A stretch of DNA of 64,000 bases, taken from the NCBI RefSeq assembly GCF_004342585.1, contig NZ_SLZQ01000012.1, positions 1 to 64,000 of the forward strand, written 5' to 3'. The DNA is from Paucimonas lemoignei. Its GTDB lineage: Bacteria > Pseudomonadota > Gammaproteobacteria > Burkholderiales > Burkholderiaceae_D. The notes under the pieces are model-generated. The model saw only the letters and a list, made by a program, of their open reading frames with translations, ran no database searches and was not told the DNA's origin. The translations under genes were made by a program, and so were the position numbers. Of the stretch, positions 10,735-18,870 are shown piece by piece (the stretch's first letter is position 1; every line of letters begins with the position of its first letter).

Positions 10735-11327
10735 ATCTCGGCGTCGCTATGGACTTTCATTGAAGATCTGGCTTGCTCGCACTGGCAAATCATCGTTGCT
10801 GCCGCATGCAGGTCGGGCGCCACCAGGTGAGGGCGCCGCATGTCCGACCAGAGCCATTCCGTTTCATTGCCATTGTCGATCAGGACGGTCTTGCAGCCGG
10901 CGCGCCGTCCGCATTCCACATCATTGAGAATGTCGCCGATCATCCATGAGGCCGACAGGTCGATGCCATGTGTTTCGGCCGCATGCAGGAGCATGCCGGG
11001 CAAGGGCTTTCTGCATTCGCATTCGATTGCATATTTCGGCACCACGCCGTCCGGGCTATGCGGGCAATAATAATAGCCATCCGGCGCCACGTCCTGGCAA
11101 TCGAGCACACGGTGAAGATGGTCGAACAGCGGCATGAGCTCCGACTCGTCAAAATAACCGCGTGCCACGCCCGGCTGGTTGGTCACCACGAACAGCCTGA
11201 ACCCTTGCCGGCGCAGCAGGCGCAAGCACGCTACCGCGCCGCTGCTGAGGCAAACGCGGGCCGGATCGACGTTATAGGGCACGTCGTCGACCAGCGTGCC
11301 ATCCTTGTCAATGAATACCGCGCGCAT
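10731..11327 (-). CDS. gmhB: HAD-IIIA heptose bisphosphate phosphatase, GmhB-like (copy 1)
   Basis: A 198-residue HAD phosphatase predicted to remove a phosphate from D-glycero-D-manno-heptose 1,7-bisphosphate. The nucleophile motif is FIDKDGTLVDD, motif II is FVVTNQPGVARG, and motif III/IV is the K of CECRKP with MIGDILNDVECG. The Cys/His zinc-loop residues are CPH and CEC, but about 12 residues separate them, longer than in copy 2 at 16530-17075 and in canonical GmhB. This suggests a different anomer or substrate preference. It sits between an SDR gene and a GT9 gene in one operon. Confidence 0.82.
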   Translation of the reverse strand: MRAVFIDKDGTLVDDVPYNVDPARVCLSSGAVACLRLLRRQGFRLFVVTNQPGVARGYFDESELMPLFDHLHRVLDCQDVAPDGYYYCPHSPDGVVPKYAIECECRKPLPGMLLHAAETHGIDLSASWMIGDILNDVECGRRAGCKTVLIDNGNETEWLWSDMRRPHLVAPDLHAAATMICQCEQARSSMKVHSDAEI

Positions 11328-11352
11328 GATTATTCGGCACCCATTCGAAAAA

Positions 11353-12123
11353 TCACGGCCATGACGACTCTTTCATCGGCAACACCATGATCTCGGGTAT
11401 CACGGTTTCCGCCGGCAATTGCAAGACTGAAAGCACCGCCTCCGCGACATTGCGCGGGTCCTGCAGCGTCGAGATATCGATATCCGGGAAACGGTCGAGC
11501 AGGAAGGGCGTGCGCATGCCGCCGGCGATGACTGCGGTAACCTTGATATTGTGCGGACGTAGCTCGGCGTGCAGCGCATGCGACAGCCCCAGCACGCCCC
11601 ACTTGCTGGCGTGGTAGGCCGACGCGTTCGGCCAGGCCCGGCGTGCGGCGGTAGAGGCGATGTTGACGATGGCGCCGCCTTTTTGCTCGCGCATGTGGCG
11701 GGCGGCGTATTTCGACATCAGGAATGGGCCGTACAGATTCGTATGGATGACCCTGTCCCAGTCGCCGTATTCGAGTTCATCGATGGAGCAGGTGATATCG
11801 GTGCCGGCATTATTGATCAGGACATCGAGACGGCCGCAGGCGCTGATCGCGTTGTCGATCGCCTGCCTGGCGCTCTCCGGGTCGCCGACGTCGCAGGCCA
11901 TCGCGTGGACCTGCGCGCCTTCTTCGCGCAGCAGGCCTGCGATTCGTTCGGCGTTTTCTTGGCGGATGTCGCCGACGACGACTGTCGCACCGGCGCCCGT
12001 CAGTACCTGGCACAGCGCTGCGCCGAGTCCGCTGCCGCCGCCGGTGACGAAGACATTCTTTCCAGCGAGGGAACCGCTGCGCGCAGAGCCTTGGGCCGAT
12101 GCAGCCGATGACAAGGTATCCAA
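11353..12123 (-). CDS. SDR family oxidoreductase in the heptose glycan operon
   Basis: A 256-residue classical SDR. The cofactor loop is VTGGGSGLGAAL, and an Asp in VVVGDIR favours NAD. NNAGTD and the catalytic YHASK (Tyr-x3-Lys) with ASTAARRAWPN upstream are intact. The start is TTG at 12123, with a perfect AGGAGG five bases upstream, which is stronger than any ATG nearby. It is flanked by the GT4 gene upstream and gmhB downstream on the same strand, with 28- and 25-base gaps. It could oxidise or epimerise a sugar or sugar nucleotide for the glycan; this is inference from context. Confidence 0.82.
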   Translation of the reverse strand: MDTLSSAASAQGSARSGSLAGKNVFVTGGGSGLGAALCQVLTGAGATVVVGDIRQENAERIAGLLREEGAQVHAMACDVGDPESARQAIDNAISACGRLDVLINNAGTDITCSIDELEYGDWDRVIHTNLYGPFLMSKYAARHMREQKGGAIVNIASTAARRAWPNASAYHASKWGVLGLSHALHAELRPHNIKVTAVIAGGMRTPFLLDRFPDIDISTLQDPRNVAEAVLSVLQLPAETVIPEIMVLPMKESSWP

Positions 12124-12151
12124 TCTATCCTCCTGAATGGTGAATACAGAC

Positions 12152-13441
12152 TTACAGAGAATTCTGCATGGCGTTGTGATCGGTTGCCTGCAATGGAATC
12201 AGGTAAGCCGGGGTGTCGCTGAGGGCTTCCTCATAGACGCTGAGCAGTTGCGCGGCAACGTTGCGCCACGTGTAGAGCTGATAGGCGCGCCGCATGCCGG
12301 CCCAGCCGAGACGCTGGGCGAGCCGTGGATGGCGATATAGCCAGGCCAGGCGTTCCGCCAACGCCTTGGGCGCGTTGGGCGGCACCAGGTAGCCGGTGAC
12401 GCCATCGACGACGGTATGCTTGATGCCGCCGACCGCCGAGCCGATAACCGGCGTGCCGCACGCCATCGCCTCGATCGGCGTGATGCCGAAGGGTTCATAC
12501 CAGGGCGTGGTGACAAAGACATTCGCTGCGCTATAGTAATAGCGCAGCACTGAGCGCGGGCGCTGGCCGGTGAACTGGACCTGTTGCGAAATGCCGAGCG
12601 ATTGTGCCAGTTGCATCAGCTTGCCGATTTCTGCCGTGGCTTGCGGATCGGGCTCGGCCGTGTTGCCGCCGACAATGAGCAGGCGGGCGCAAATGCCGTA
12701 CTCCGATTTCATGGCGGCCAGTGCGCGTACTACATTATCGACCCCCTTGCGCGGCACCATGCGCCCGAGCTGCAGCACGATGAACTCGTCCGGATCCAGT
12801 CCAAGCTCGGCGCGCGCGTTGACGCTTACCCGGGAAAGCTCTTCGGGGTCGAAACCGCAAGGCACGATATCGATGCTTGCACCGTCGGCACCGTAAAGCT
12901 GTTCCATGTCTTCCAGGTCTTGCGGGCATTCCGCTATGACGCGGTCCGCTTCCTGCATCAGTTGCGCTTCGACGGCAAACCGCTGATCCGGAAAGCCATC
13001 GGCCTGGCCCTGGCACTGGCGCCGTACCAGCCCGAGCGCATGGAAGGTAATCACAAACGGCAGGCCGAGCCGGCGCTTGAGTTCGGCGGCCACCATGCCC
13101 GACATGAAAAAGTTGGCATGCACGAGGTCGTAATCGATGTTCTCGACACGGATGAAATCGATCATGCGCTCGGCGAATTCGCCCATGTAGGGCAACATGG
13201 CTTCCTTGGGGATAAAGCAGGCGGGTCCCGCCGGAACATGGATAACCCTTACGCCCGGATGCCAATCCACGACGATGGGCTGGTCAGGGTCGTCGCGTCG
13301 CGTGAACACATCGACCTGGATGCCGAGCGCCGCCAACTGCCTGGCAACATGCGCCACATAGACATTTTGCCCGCCGCTATCAATGCTGCCGATCGTGGCC
13401 AGTGGGGATGCATGCTCGCTGATGAGGGCAAGATTTCTCAT
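12152..13441 (-). CDS. GT4 glycosyltransferase, sucrose-phosphate-synthase-like
   Basis: A 429-residue GT-B retaining glycosyltransferase. The N-terminal GSIDSGGQNVYVAHVARQLA is the acceptor-domain loop of this group. The donor domain shows LQLGRMVPRKGVDNVVRAL and the E-x7-E motif in TPWYEPFGITPIEAMACGTPVIG. The start ATG 13441 (MRNLALISEH) fits the family; an upstream 27-codon extension looks like untranslated sequence. It is the first gene of the minus-strand operon. The donor sugar cannot be read from the sequence; heptose or a hexose are both possible in this setting. Confidence 0.87.
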   Translation of the reverse strand: MRNLALISEHASPLATIGSIDSGGQNVYVAHVARQLAALGIQVDVFTRRDDPDQPIVVDWHPGVRVIHVPAGPACFIPKEAMLPYMGEFAERMIDFIRVENIDYDLVHANFFMSGMVAAELKRRLGLPFVITFHALGLVRRQCQGQADGFPDQRFAVEAQLMQEADRVIAECPQDLEDMEQLYGADGASIDIVPCGFDPEELSRVSVNARAELGLDPDEFIVLQLGRMVPRKGVDNVVRALAAMKSEYGICARLLIVGGNTAEPDPQATAEIGKLMQLAQSLGISQQVQFTGQRPRSVLRYYYSAANVFVTTPWYEPFGITPIEAMACGTPVIGSAVGGIKHTVVDGVTGYLVPPNAPKALAERLAWLYRHPRLAQRLGWAGMRRAYQLYTWRNVAAQLLSVYEEALSDTPAYLIPLQATDHNAMQNSL

Positions 13442-13788
13442 GGTGACAGTAGCGCTGGTGCGTGCGTATGTTAGGAATGCAACGGTTAAAGCAAAGGCTA
13501 TACCTAATGCGGCCAAGCGCATGCGACTGACAACAAGAGTTGGCTAAAAATCGGCGCTTCTCATCATTTACATGGTCGGCGCGCGTTTCTGTCGGAAGAA
13601 ATGAATGGAGCGTGATTTAGTACACATGGGTAATTCATACCGGGTAAGGTAAAAAATTCTCTTTGCCGCCTTCTGCAATGCAGGAATCGCGCGACAATTT
13701 CGGTGATTTTTATATCTTAGGAAACTGGCATGAATACTGCGTCGACATGATCGCTGTATGGGTATGCATAACGACTCAGGAGATAAAC
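13442..13788. other. Divergent intergenic region, GT4 operon/glycine-zipper lipoprotein
   Basis: About 350 bases with promoters expected in both directions. The segment near 13647-13661 (GGTAAAAAATTCTCT) recurs in inverted form near 34233-34247. No gene is supported here. Confidence 0.5.
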
Positions 13789-14280
13789 ATGATTAAGAGA
13801 AAATTGTCAGCCTTGGCCAGTAGTGTCATGCTGGTTTTCCTTGTTGCATGCAGTACAAACTCATCCACCTATCCACGTACGTCAACCTATCCGGGAACGA
13901 CCAACTATCCTGCTGCAAGCCAGTCGGCGACTCTCGCATCCGGCTACGGCGTCGTGCAAGCCATCGACATGGTGCCGCGTGAAAATGCGGGTAGTGGCAT
14001 CGGCATCGGCACGGTCGCCGGCGCTGTCGTCGGTGGCGTACTCGGCAATCAGGTCGGCAGCGGCACGGGCAGAACCGCGGCGACGGTAGCCGGTGTAGCC
14101 GGTGGCGCGCTGGCCGGTCATGCCATCGAAAACCGGACCCAGGGCCAGGCGGCGCAGGTATATCGCGTTACCTTGCGCATGGACGATGGCACGATTCAAA
14201 CCCTGGTGCAGGAATCCACGCCGAGCTTGCGCATTGGCGATCGGGTTCGAATCAGCAATGGTGTGATCGAGCGCATGTAA
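13789..14280 (+). CDS. Glycine-zipper 2TM lipoprotein (SlyB/PcP-like)
   Basis: A 163-residue outer-membrane-type lipoprotein. The signal peptide MIKRKLSALASSVMLVFLVA ends at a lipobox Cys21. A Ser/Thr/Tyr/Pro-rich spacer follows. Next is a glycine-zipper hairpin of two membrane-active segments (GIGTVAGAVVGGVLGNQVGSGTG and ATVAGVAGGALAGHAIE, split here by family layout). A small C-terminal beta domain (YRVTLRMDDGTIQTLVQ) follows, as in SlyB. Such proteins stabilise the outer membrane under stress. AGGAG sits six bases upstream of ATG 13789, so the longer upstream frame is rejected. A strong terminator follows. Confidence 0.88.
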   Translation: MIKRKLSALASSVMLVFLVACSTNSSTYPRTSTYPGTTNYPAASQSATLASGYGVVQAIDMVPRENAGSGIGIGTVAGAVVGGVLGNQVGSGTGRTAATVAGVAGGALAGHAIENRTQGQAAQVYRVTLRMDDGTIQTLVQESTPSLRIGDRVRISNGVIERM

Positions 14281-14329
14281 CCGGCGCGGCGGCATGGTGA
14301 TCGCGCCGCCAGCCTGTTATGTTGATGGT

Positions 14330-14366
14330 CCCCGGCCGCTTTGGCGAAGGGCGGCCGGGGATTTAT
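14330..14366 (+). terminator. Rho-independent terminator after the glycine-zipper lipoprotein
   Basis: CCCCGGCCGC (14330-14339) pairs with GCGGCCGGGG (14351-14360), followed by ATTTATT. It separates the lipoprotein gene from the gmhA operon. Confidence 0.8.
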
Positions 14367-14411
14367 TGCCAATGCAAGTCATTGCGAGTCAATGCGAACA
14401 AGAGGTGCCTT

Positions 14412-14993
14412 ATGACGGTTGAAGTGGTAAGACACTCCTTGCAGGAAGCACATGCGGCGTTGGAAAGCCTGCTTGCCAATGAACGGACGCTGCGCGATAT
14501 CGACCAGGCGGCCAATGCCCTGGCGGCATCGCTGCGCGCGGGCGGCAAGGTCATGTCGTGCGGGAATGGCGGATCGATGTGCGATGCCATTCATTTCGCC
14601 GAAGAGCTTTCCGGCCGCTTTCGTCGAAACCGCAAGGCACTGGCGGCGGTCTCCATCAGCGATCCCGCGCACATGACCTGCGTCGCCAACGACTTCGGCT
14701 ACGAATTCGTCTTCTCCCGCTTCGTCGAAGCGCACGGCAAGCCGCACGATTGCCTGCTGGCGATCAGCACCAGCGGCACCAGCCCATCCATACTCAATGC
14801 CGCCGTGGCCGCACGGGAGCAGGACGTGACGGTGATCGGCCTGACCGGCAAGCCGGAAAGCAGCCTGGCCGAGCTGGCCGATATCTGCATCGCCACGCCG
14901 GTCGGGATGTTTTCCGACCGTGTGCAGGAATTGCACATCAAGGTTTTGCACATTCTGGTCGAGCTCGTGGAACTGAAGCTGGAACTGGCATAG
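14412..14993 (+). CDS. gmhA: Sedoheptulose 7-phosphate isomerase GmhA
   Basis: A 193-residue SIS-domain isomerase that converts D-sedoheptulose 7-phosphate to D-glycero-D-manno-heptose 7-phosphate, the first step to ADP-heptose. The phosphate-binding GGKVMSCGNGGSMCDA, the active-site HFAEELSGRF and LAISTSGTSPSI are all present. The C-terminal helix QELHIKVLHILVELVE carries catalytic His/Glu residues. ATG 14412 has GAGGTG upstream; the longer frame runs back through the terminator stem and is rejected. It heads the plus-strand operon gmhA-hldE-gmhB. Confidence 0.93.
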   Translation: MTVEVVRHSLQEAHAALESLLANERTLRDIDQAANALAASLRAGGKVMSCGNGGSMCDAIHFAEELSGRFRRNRKALAAVSISDPAHMTCVANDFGYEFVFSRFVEAHGKPHDCLLAISTSGTSPSILNAAVAAREQDVTVIGLTGKPESSLAELADICIATPVGMFSDRVQELHIKVLHILVELVELKLELA

Positions 14994-15014
14994 GTAACCT
15001 AGGAAAGGAAACGC

Positions 15015-16502
15015 ATGGCAGTGCAGGATTTGAGCGCATCGCTGGGCTTGCATTTCGGGCGCGTGCTCGTGGTCGGCGATGTGATGCTGGACCGTTACTG
15101 GTTCGGCGGCACGGCGCGGATTTCGCCGGAAGCGCCGGTGCCGGTCGTGAATGTCGATCGCGACGACCTGCGCCCGGGCGGCGCGGCCAACGTCGCCGTC
15201 AATGCCGCCAGCCTTGGCGCGAGGGTTACGCTGCTTGGCGTGGTAGGAAAGGATGACCAGGCCAGGCTGCTGCAGGAGCTGACCGCCAAGCAGGGCGTGG
15301 CGACTGACTTTGTCGTGTCGGACGCGAGCCCGACCATCACCAAGCTTCGCATTGTCTCGCGCAATCAGCAGTTGCTACGACTCGACTTCGAGAATTCGCC
15401 GCTGGCTTCGGATGAACAGGACAAGGCCGAACTGATGGACAGGTATCGGCGCGCGCTTCCCAACATGGACACGGTCATCCTGTCAGACTACGGCAAGGGA
15501 ACCTTGAATATGGCGGCCGAGCTGATCGAAGCGGCCCGCGCCGCCGGAAAGCCGGTGCTGGTCGACCCCAAGGGCACGGACTACCGGCGCTATGCCGGCG
15601 CGACCATGATCACGCCGAACCTGTCCGAATTCGAAGCGGTGGCCGGACGCTGCGCGGATGAAAGCGACCTGGTGCGCAAGGGCATCGCATTGCGCGACGA
15701 TCTTGATCTCGGCGCTTTGCTCATCACGCGTAGCGAGCATGGCATGACGCTCCTGCTTCCGGACAGGTCGCCATTGCATTTGCCGGCCAGGGCGCGCGAA
15801 GTGTTCGACGTCACCGGCGCCGGCGATACCGTGATCGCCACGGTCGGCACGGCGCTGGCATCCGGCAAGGACTTGGTATCCGCCTGCATGCTCGGCAATC
15901 TGGCAGCCGGCATCGTCGTCGGCAAGTTCGGCACCGCGACGGTGTCCGCCGCCGAACTGGAATATTCCCTGAACATCGGCGAGGGATGCGCCGCTTCCGT
16001 GCTATCCGAACAGGAATTGCTGATGCGTGTCGGCAGCGCCAAGGCCAGCGGAAAGCGCATCGTGTTTACCAATGGATGCTTTGACATTCTCCACGTCGGC
16101 CACCTGCGCTATCTCGAGGCGGCGCGGCGCTTGGGCGACGTGCTGATCGTCGCCGTGAATGACGATGATTCGGTGTCGCGTCTGAAAGGGCCGTCGCGGC
16201 CGGTCAATCGCTGCGAAGACCGCATGAATTTACTGGCTGGCATGAAATGCGTCGACTGGGTAGTCAGGTTTGCCGAGGATACGCCGGAGCGCTTGATCCG
16301 CAAGGTCTTGCCCAACGTGCTGGTGAAGGGCGGCGATTACGCGGTCGAAGACATCGTCGGCTACGACACCGTGCAATCGTATGGCGGCAAAGTCGTGGCG
16401 CTTGATTTCCACGAGGGCTATTCGACGACCCGGGTGATCGAGCATGCGAGCCTGCTGCAAGACAGCCACAAGATGCAGGCCGGCAGCAGCCTGCGCCAGT
16501 AA
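15015..16502 (+). CDS. hldE: Bifunctional heptose 7-phosphate kinase / heptose 1-phosphate adenylyltransferase HldE
   Basis: A 495-residue two-domain enzyme. The PfkB-type kinase (residues 1 to about 325) phosphorylates heptose 7-phosphate at C1. It has the N-terminal VVGDVMLDRYWFG, the substrate loop RPGGAANVAVNAASLGA and the anion hole/catalytic base VTGAGDT at 266-272. The C-terminal nucleotidyltransferase (about 345-495) uses ATP to make ADP-heptose, with FTNGCFDILHVGH at 351-363. It begins 21 bases after gmhA with an AGGAAAGGA ribosome site. The length is close to E. coli HldE. ADP-heptose epimerase (hldD) is not in this window. Confidence 0.95.
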   Translation: MAVQDLSASLGLHFGRVLVVGDVMLDRYWFGGTARISPEAPVPVVNVDRDDLRPGGAANVAVNAASLGARVTLLGVVGKDDQARLLQELTAKQGVATDFVVSDASPTITKLRIVSRNQQLLRLDFENSPLASDEQDKAELMDRYRRALPNMDTVILSDYGKGTLNMAAELIEAARAAGKPVLVDPKGTDYRRYAGATMITPNLSEFEAVAGRCADESDLVRKGIALRDDLDLGALLITRSEHGMTLLLPDRSPLHLPARAREVFDVTGAGDTVIATVGTALASGKDLVSACMLGNLAAGIVVGKFGTATVSAAELEYSLNIGEGCAASVLSEQELLMRVGSAKASGKRIVFTNGCFDILHVGHLRYLEAARRLGDVLIVAVNDDDSVSRLKGPSRPVNRCEDRMNLLAGMKCVDWVVRFAEDTPERLIRKVLPNVLVKGGDYAVEDIVGYDTVQSYGGKVVALDFHEGYSTTRVIEHASLLQDSHKMQAGSSLRQ

Positions 16503-16529
16503 GGCGATGGGAATTTGCGAGTGAATATG

Positions 16530-17075
16530 ATGAAACTGGTGATCCTCGACCGCGACGGCGTCATCAACCACGACTCCGATGCCTTCATCAAGTCTCCAGA
16601 AGAATGGCTGCCGATAACCGGCTCGCTGGAAGCCATCGCGCGGCTGAACCAGGCGGGCTATCACGTCATCGTCGCCAGCAATCAGTCCGGCATTGCGCGC
16701 GGCTTGTTCGATCATGTCACGCTCGATGCGATCCACGCAAAGTTACATGCGATGGCGGAAAGCGTCGGCGCACGTATCGACAACATCCTGTTTTGCCCGC
16801 ACGGGCCGGATGATGCCTGTCTATGCCGCAAGCCGAAGTCCGGCATGTTTCAACAGATCGCGCAGACTTATGGGGAGTCATTGGCAGGCGTTCCGGCCGT
16901 AGGCGATTCGCTGCGCGATTTGCAGGCAGGCGTGGCTGAAGGCTGTACGCCTTATCTTGTGCTGACAGGGAAGGGGAAAACGACGCAAGCCAAGGGCGGT
17001 CTGCCGCCCCATACCGTGGTGTGTGCCGACCTGGCGGAGGCGGTCGATCATATCCTGGCGATGCAGCCGGCATAG
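16530..17075 (+). CDS. gmhB: D-glycero-beta-D-manno-heptose 1,7-bisphosphate 7-phosphatase GmhB (copy 2)
   Basis: A 181-residue HAD-IIIA phosphatase with the canonical layout. The nucleophile LDRDGVINHDSD begins the protein, motif II is VASNQSGIARG, the compact zinc loop is CPHGPDDACLCRKP, and the C-terminal motif is AVGDSLRDLQAG. It removes the C7 phosphate before adenylylation by HldE, directly upstream. ATG 16530 (MKLVILDRDG) is the usual start in relatives; ATG 16527 and GTG 16521 are alternatives, and no strong ribosome site distinguishes them. The window also holds a divergent second gmhB at 10731-11327; this one is the better match to the standard enzyme. Confidence 0.9.
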   Translation: MKLVILDRDGVINHDSDAFIKSPEEWLPITGSLEAIARLNQAGYHVIVASNQSGIARGLFDHVTLDAIHAKLHAMAESVGARIDNILFCPHGPDDACLCRKPKSGMFQQIAQTYGESLAGVPAVGDSLRDLQAGVAEGCTPYLVLTGKGKTTQAKGGLPPHTVVCADLAEAVDHILAMQPA

Positions 17076-17105
17076 GCGAAAAGCGCCGCTTAACGGTAAA
17101 GTGCT

Positions 17106-17144
17106 TTTATTCGGCCACCTTTATTCGACCATTTTTATTCGACG
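17106..17144. repeat. Three tandem TTTATTCGRC repeats, 14-base period
   Basis: TTTATTCGGCC at 17106, TTTATTCGACC at 17120 and TTTATTCGACG at 17134 are spaced exactly 14 bases apart, in the short convergent gap after gmhB. They could be a protein-binding array or a slippage product. Confidence 0.6.
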
Positions 17145-17207
17145 ATTGTTTGGCGGCCTGCCAATGCCAACAGGACGGCTCGCAGCAATGCCGGTCTCGC
17201 GGCAGAA

Positions 17208-17705
17208 TCAATCCTTTGGAATGAACAGGTTGTCGCGGCGCGCGGCATGCGCCTGCACCTTCGACAATGCGCGCAACCACATGGCGATGGTGCCCGCGAC
17301 GGCTTCGTCGAACCATGGGTGAAGGCCGCTCACGCCGACCACGATGCCATCCATGGCGACGCTGCCCCACAGGAGCGTGTCGCCTGCGCCAAGCAGATGC
17401 GGATACAGCTCCTGCACGGCATGGCTGTTCATGCCGGTTTTCCAGGCTACCTGCGCTTTGGCGCGCGCAAAGGCGGCGTAGTCGGCATCCCAGCGCTCGC
17501 GGTCGCCGATGGCGTGCTCATACAAGATGGCTTCCTCGAAACTTGCCAATTGCGGCGGACGCCCCGGGTCCATCACGACGATGTATAAAAAGCCGCTGTC
17601 GCCCACTTTTTTATCCTTCATCGCCTCGGTTATGGTAGGCAGGCTGTAGCGAACCGCGGCTTCGGCAGTGGCACGATCGATGAAATGGCTGGCTGATGCT
17701 GACAT
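17208..17705 (-). CDS. Protein of unknown function, possibly GlcG/HbpS-like
   Basis: A 165-residue soluble protein with no signal peptide or membrane segment. The segment GDTLLWGSVAMDGIVVGVSGLHPWFDEAVAG (residues about 112-140) resembles the 'VDGEVVGAIGVSG...DEAIA' end of GlcG/HbpS-like heme-binding domains. The middle ARAKAQVAWKTGM would then match the helical 'KAxxAA' part. The match is weak, so the name is tentative and no ligand is claimed. It is transcribed toward gmhB (convergent) and lies downstream of, but not tightly linked to, the GT4 gene (162-base gap). A link to the glycan locus is not shown. Confidence 0.6.
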   Translation of the reverse strand: MSASASHFIDRATAEAAVRYSLPTITEAMKDKKVGDSGFLYIVVMDPGRPPQLASFEEAILYEHAIGDRERWDADYAAFARAKAQVAWKTGMNSHAVQELYPHLLGAGDTLLWGSVAMDGIVVGVSGLHPWFDEAVAGTIAMWLRALSKVQAHAARRDNLFIPKD

Positions 17706-17761
17706 GGCGTCTCCCGAAGATCAAGAAGCGAAAATAGTCGATAGAAAATCAAGGATCATTA

Positions 17762-17786
17762 ACCGGTACGGTTGCGCCACCGGTAC
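17762..17786. repeat. Repeated ACCGGTAC element upstream of the 17208-17705 gene
   Basis: ACCGGTAC occurs at 17762-17769 and 17779-17786, a 17-base period. Each copy contains the self-complementary ACCGGT. It lies 60-80 bases upstream of the start at 17705 and may be an operator pair. Confidence 0.35.
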
Positions 17787-17867
17787 AGGAATTCACCGGG
17801 CTGCGAATCTGTATAAAACCAGGCGGGATTCCTGCCTTGTTCATCGGTGAATGTTCCTAACTGCAGC

Positions 17868-18812
17868 CTAAGCTGCAACCAGCTTCAGCGCGGCATTCCA
17901 GTCGGCGACGAAGCGCTCGATGTGAAAGCGCTCCATGGCGCATCGGCGCGCCGCCTCTCCCATGGTGCGCGCCAGCTTCGGGTCTGCCAGCAGCAACTTC
18001 ATTTGCCCGGTCAGCTTGCCGACATCCGTGTTGACGAAGCCCGATACGCCGTTGTCGATCACCGTCGCCATTTCCGTGGTCGCCAGGCCGACGATCGGCA
18101 TGCCGACCATCATGGCTTCGATGACCGCCAGCCCCAGGCTGGTGTAGCGGATGGGATTGAAGAAGAACCGGTATTGCGCGGAAAATGCCGGCAATTGGGC
18201 ATGCAGCACTTCGCCGATTCCTCCCGCTTCCTCGGCGCCCATTCCCACCAGGTCAAGCGACACCTGCTCGCGCACCTGCTGAAAGATATCGCCGCCGAGC
18301 CGGCGGCCACGTCGCGCGATATTGTTGACGACCACAATGCCGCGCTCGAGATGGCCCTGGTAGCTTACGCCTTGCGGCGGCAATACCCCATGTTCAATCA
18401 CGCGCGTCCTGATGCCGGGGCCATGCCACATCAAGGCATTGAAGTGCGTGACATGGACCAGCAGCACGGCGGGATCGTCAACCGGATGGCGCATGTCGGT
18501 CGGATGCTCGCGCGGCGTATCGTGCTCGATGTAGATGCGCGGCAGGCGGCGCTGCGCCGCGTTGAGGTACTGATGCTGGTCTTCCAGGTACTGATGGTCG
18601 TCCTGGAAAATGATGCAGTCGAACTCCTGTTGCGCGACTTCCTCAAGCGGCAGATCATGCACGTTATCGCCCCAGGGGATATGCCCGCAGCGCCCGCCGT
18701 AACCGGGAGGACGTCCGGGCTTGGACACGACGAAGAAGTCGTGCGGCGCCTGGGTGAGGTAGTACAGATAGCTGCCGTGGGTATGCCACGTCAGGATTTT
18801 CATTCTCCGCAT
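17868..18812 (-). CDS. GT4-type glycosyltransferase
   Basis: A 314-residue GT-B glycosyltransferase of the GT4 type. The N-terminus MKILTWHTHGSYLYYLTQAPHD and the acceptor-side IEHDTPREHPTDMRHPVDDP are characteristic of a small bacterial subgroup. The donor domain has FFFNPIRYTSLGLAVIEAMMVGMPIVG, in place of the usual E-x7-E region. ATG 18812 has GGAG six bases upstream; ATG 18827 and ATG 18803 are alternatives. It follows the GT2 gene on the same strand after 58 bases. Donor and acceptor are unknown; context points to the heptose/carbamoyl glycan. Confidence 0.82.
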   Translation of the reverse strand: MRRMKILTWHTHGSYLYYLTQAPHDFFVVSKPGRPPGYGGRCGHIPWGDNVHDLPLEEVAQQEFDCIIFQDDHQYLEDQHQYLNAAQRRLPRIYIEHDTPREHPTDMRHPVDDPAVLLVHVTHFNALMWHGPGIRTRVIEHGVLPPQGVSYQGHLERGIVVVNNIARRGRRLGGDIFQQVREQVSLDLVGMGAEEAGGIGEVLHAQLPAFSAQYRFFFNPIRYTSLGLAVIEAMMVGMPIVGLATTEMATVIDNGVSGFVNTDVGKLTGQMKLLLADPKLARTMGEAARRCAMERFHIERFVADWNAALKLVAA

Positions 18813-18870
18813 ATCATGCTCCGGCATGGAAATGGTGGATGTCGAGGCAACTGGCGGCTTCCAGGCGAAA

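Noticed and set aside
12584-13474. 296-codon plus-strand frame opposite the first GT4 gene
   Set aside because: Same reasoning: shadow of a clear GT-B enzyme.
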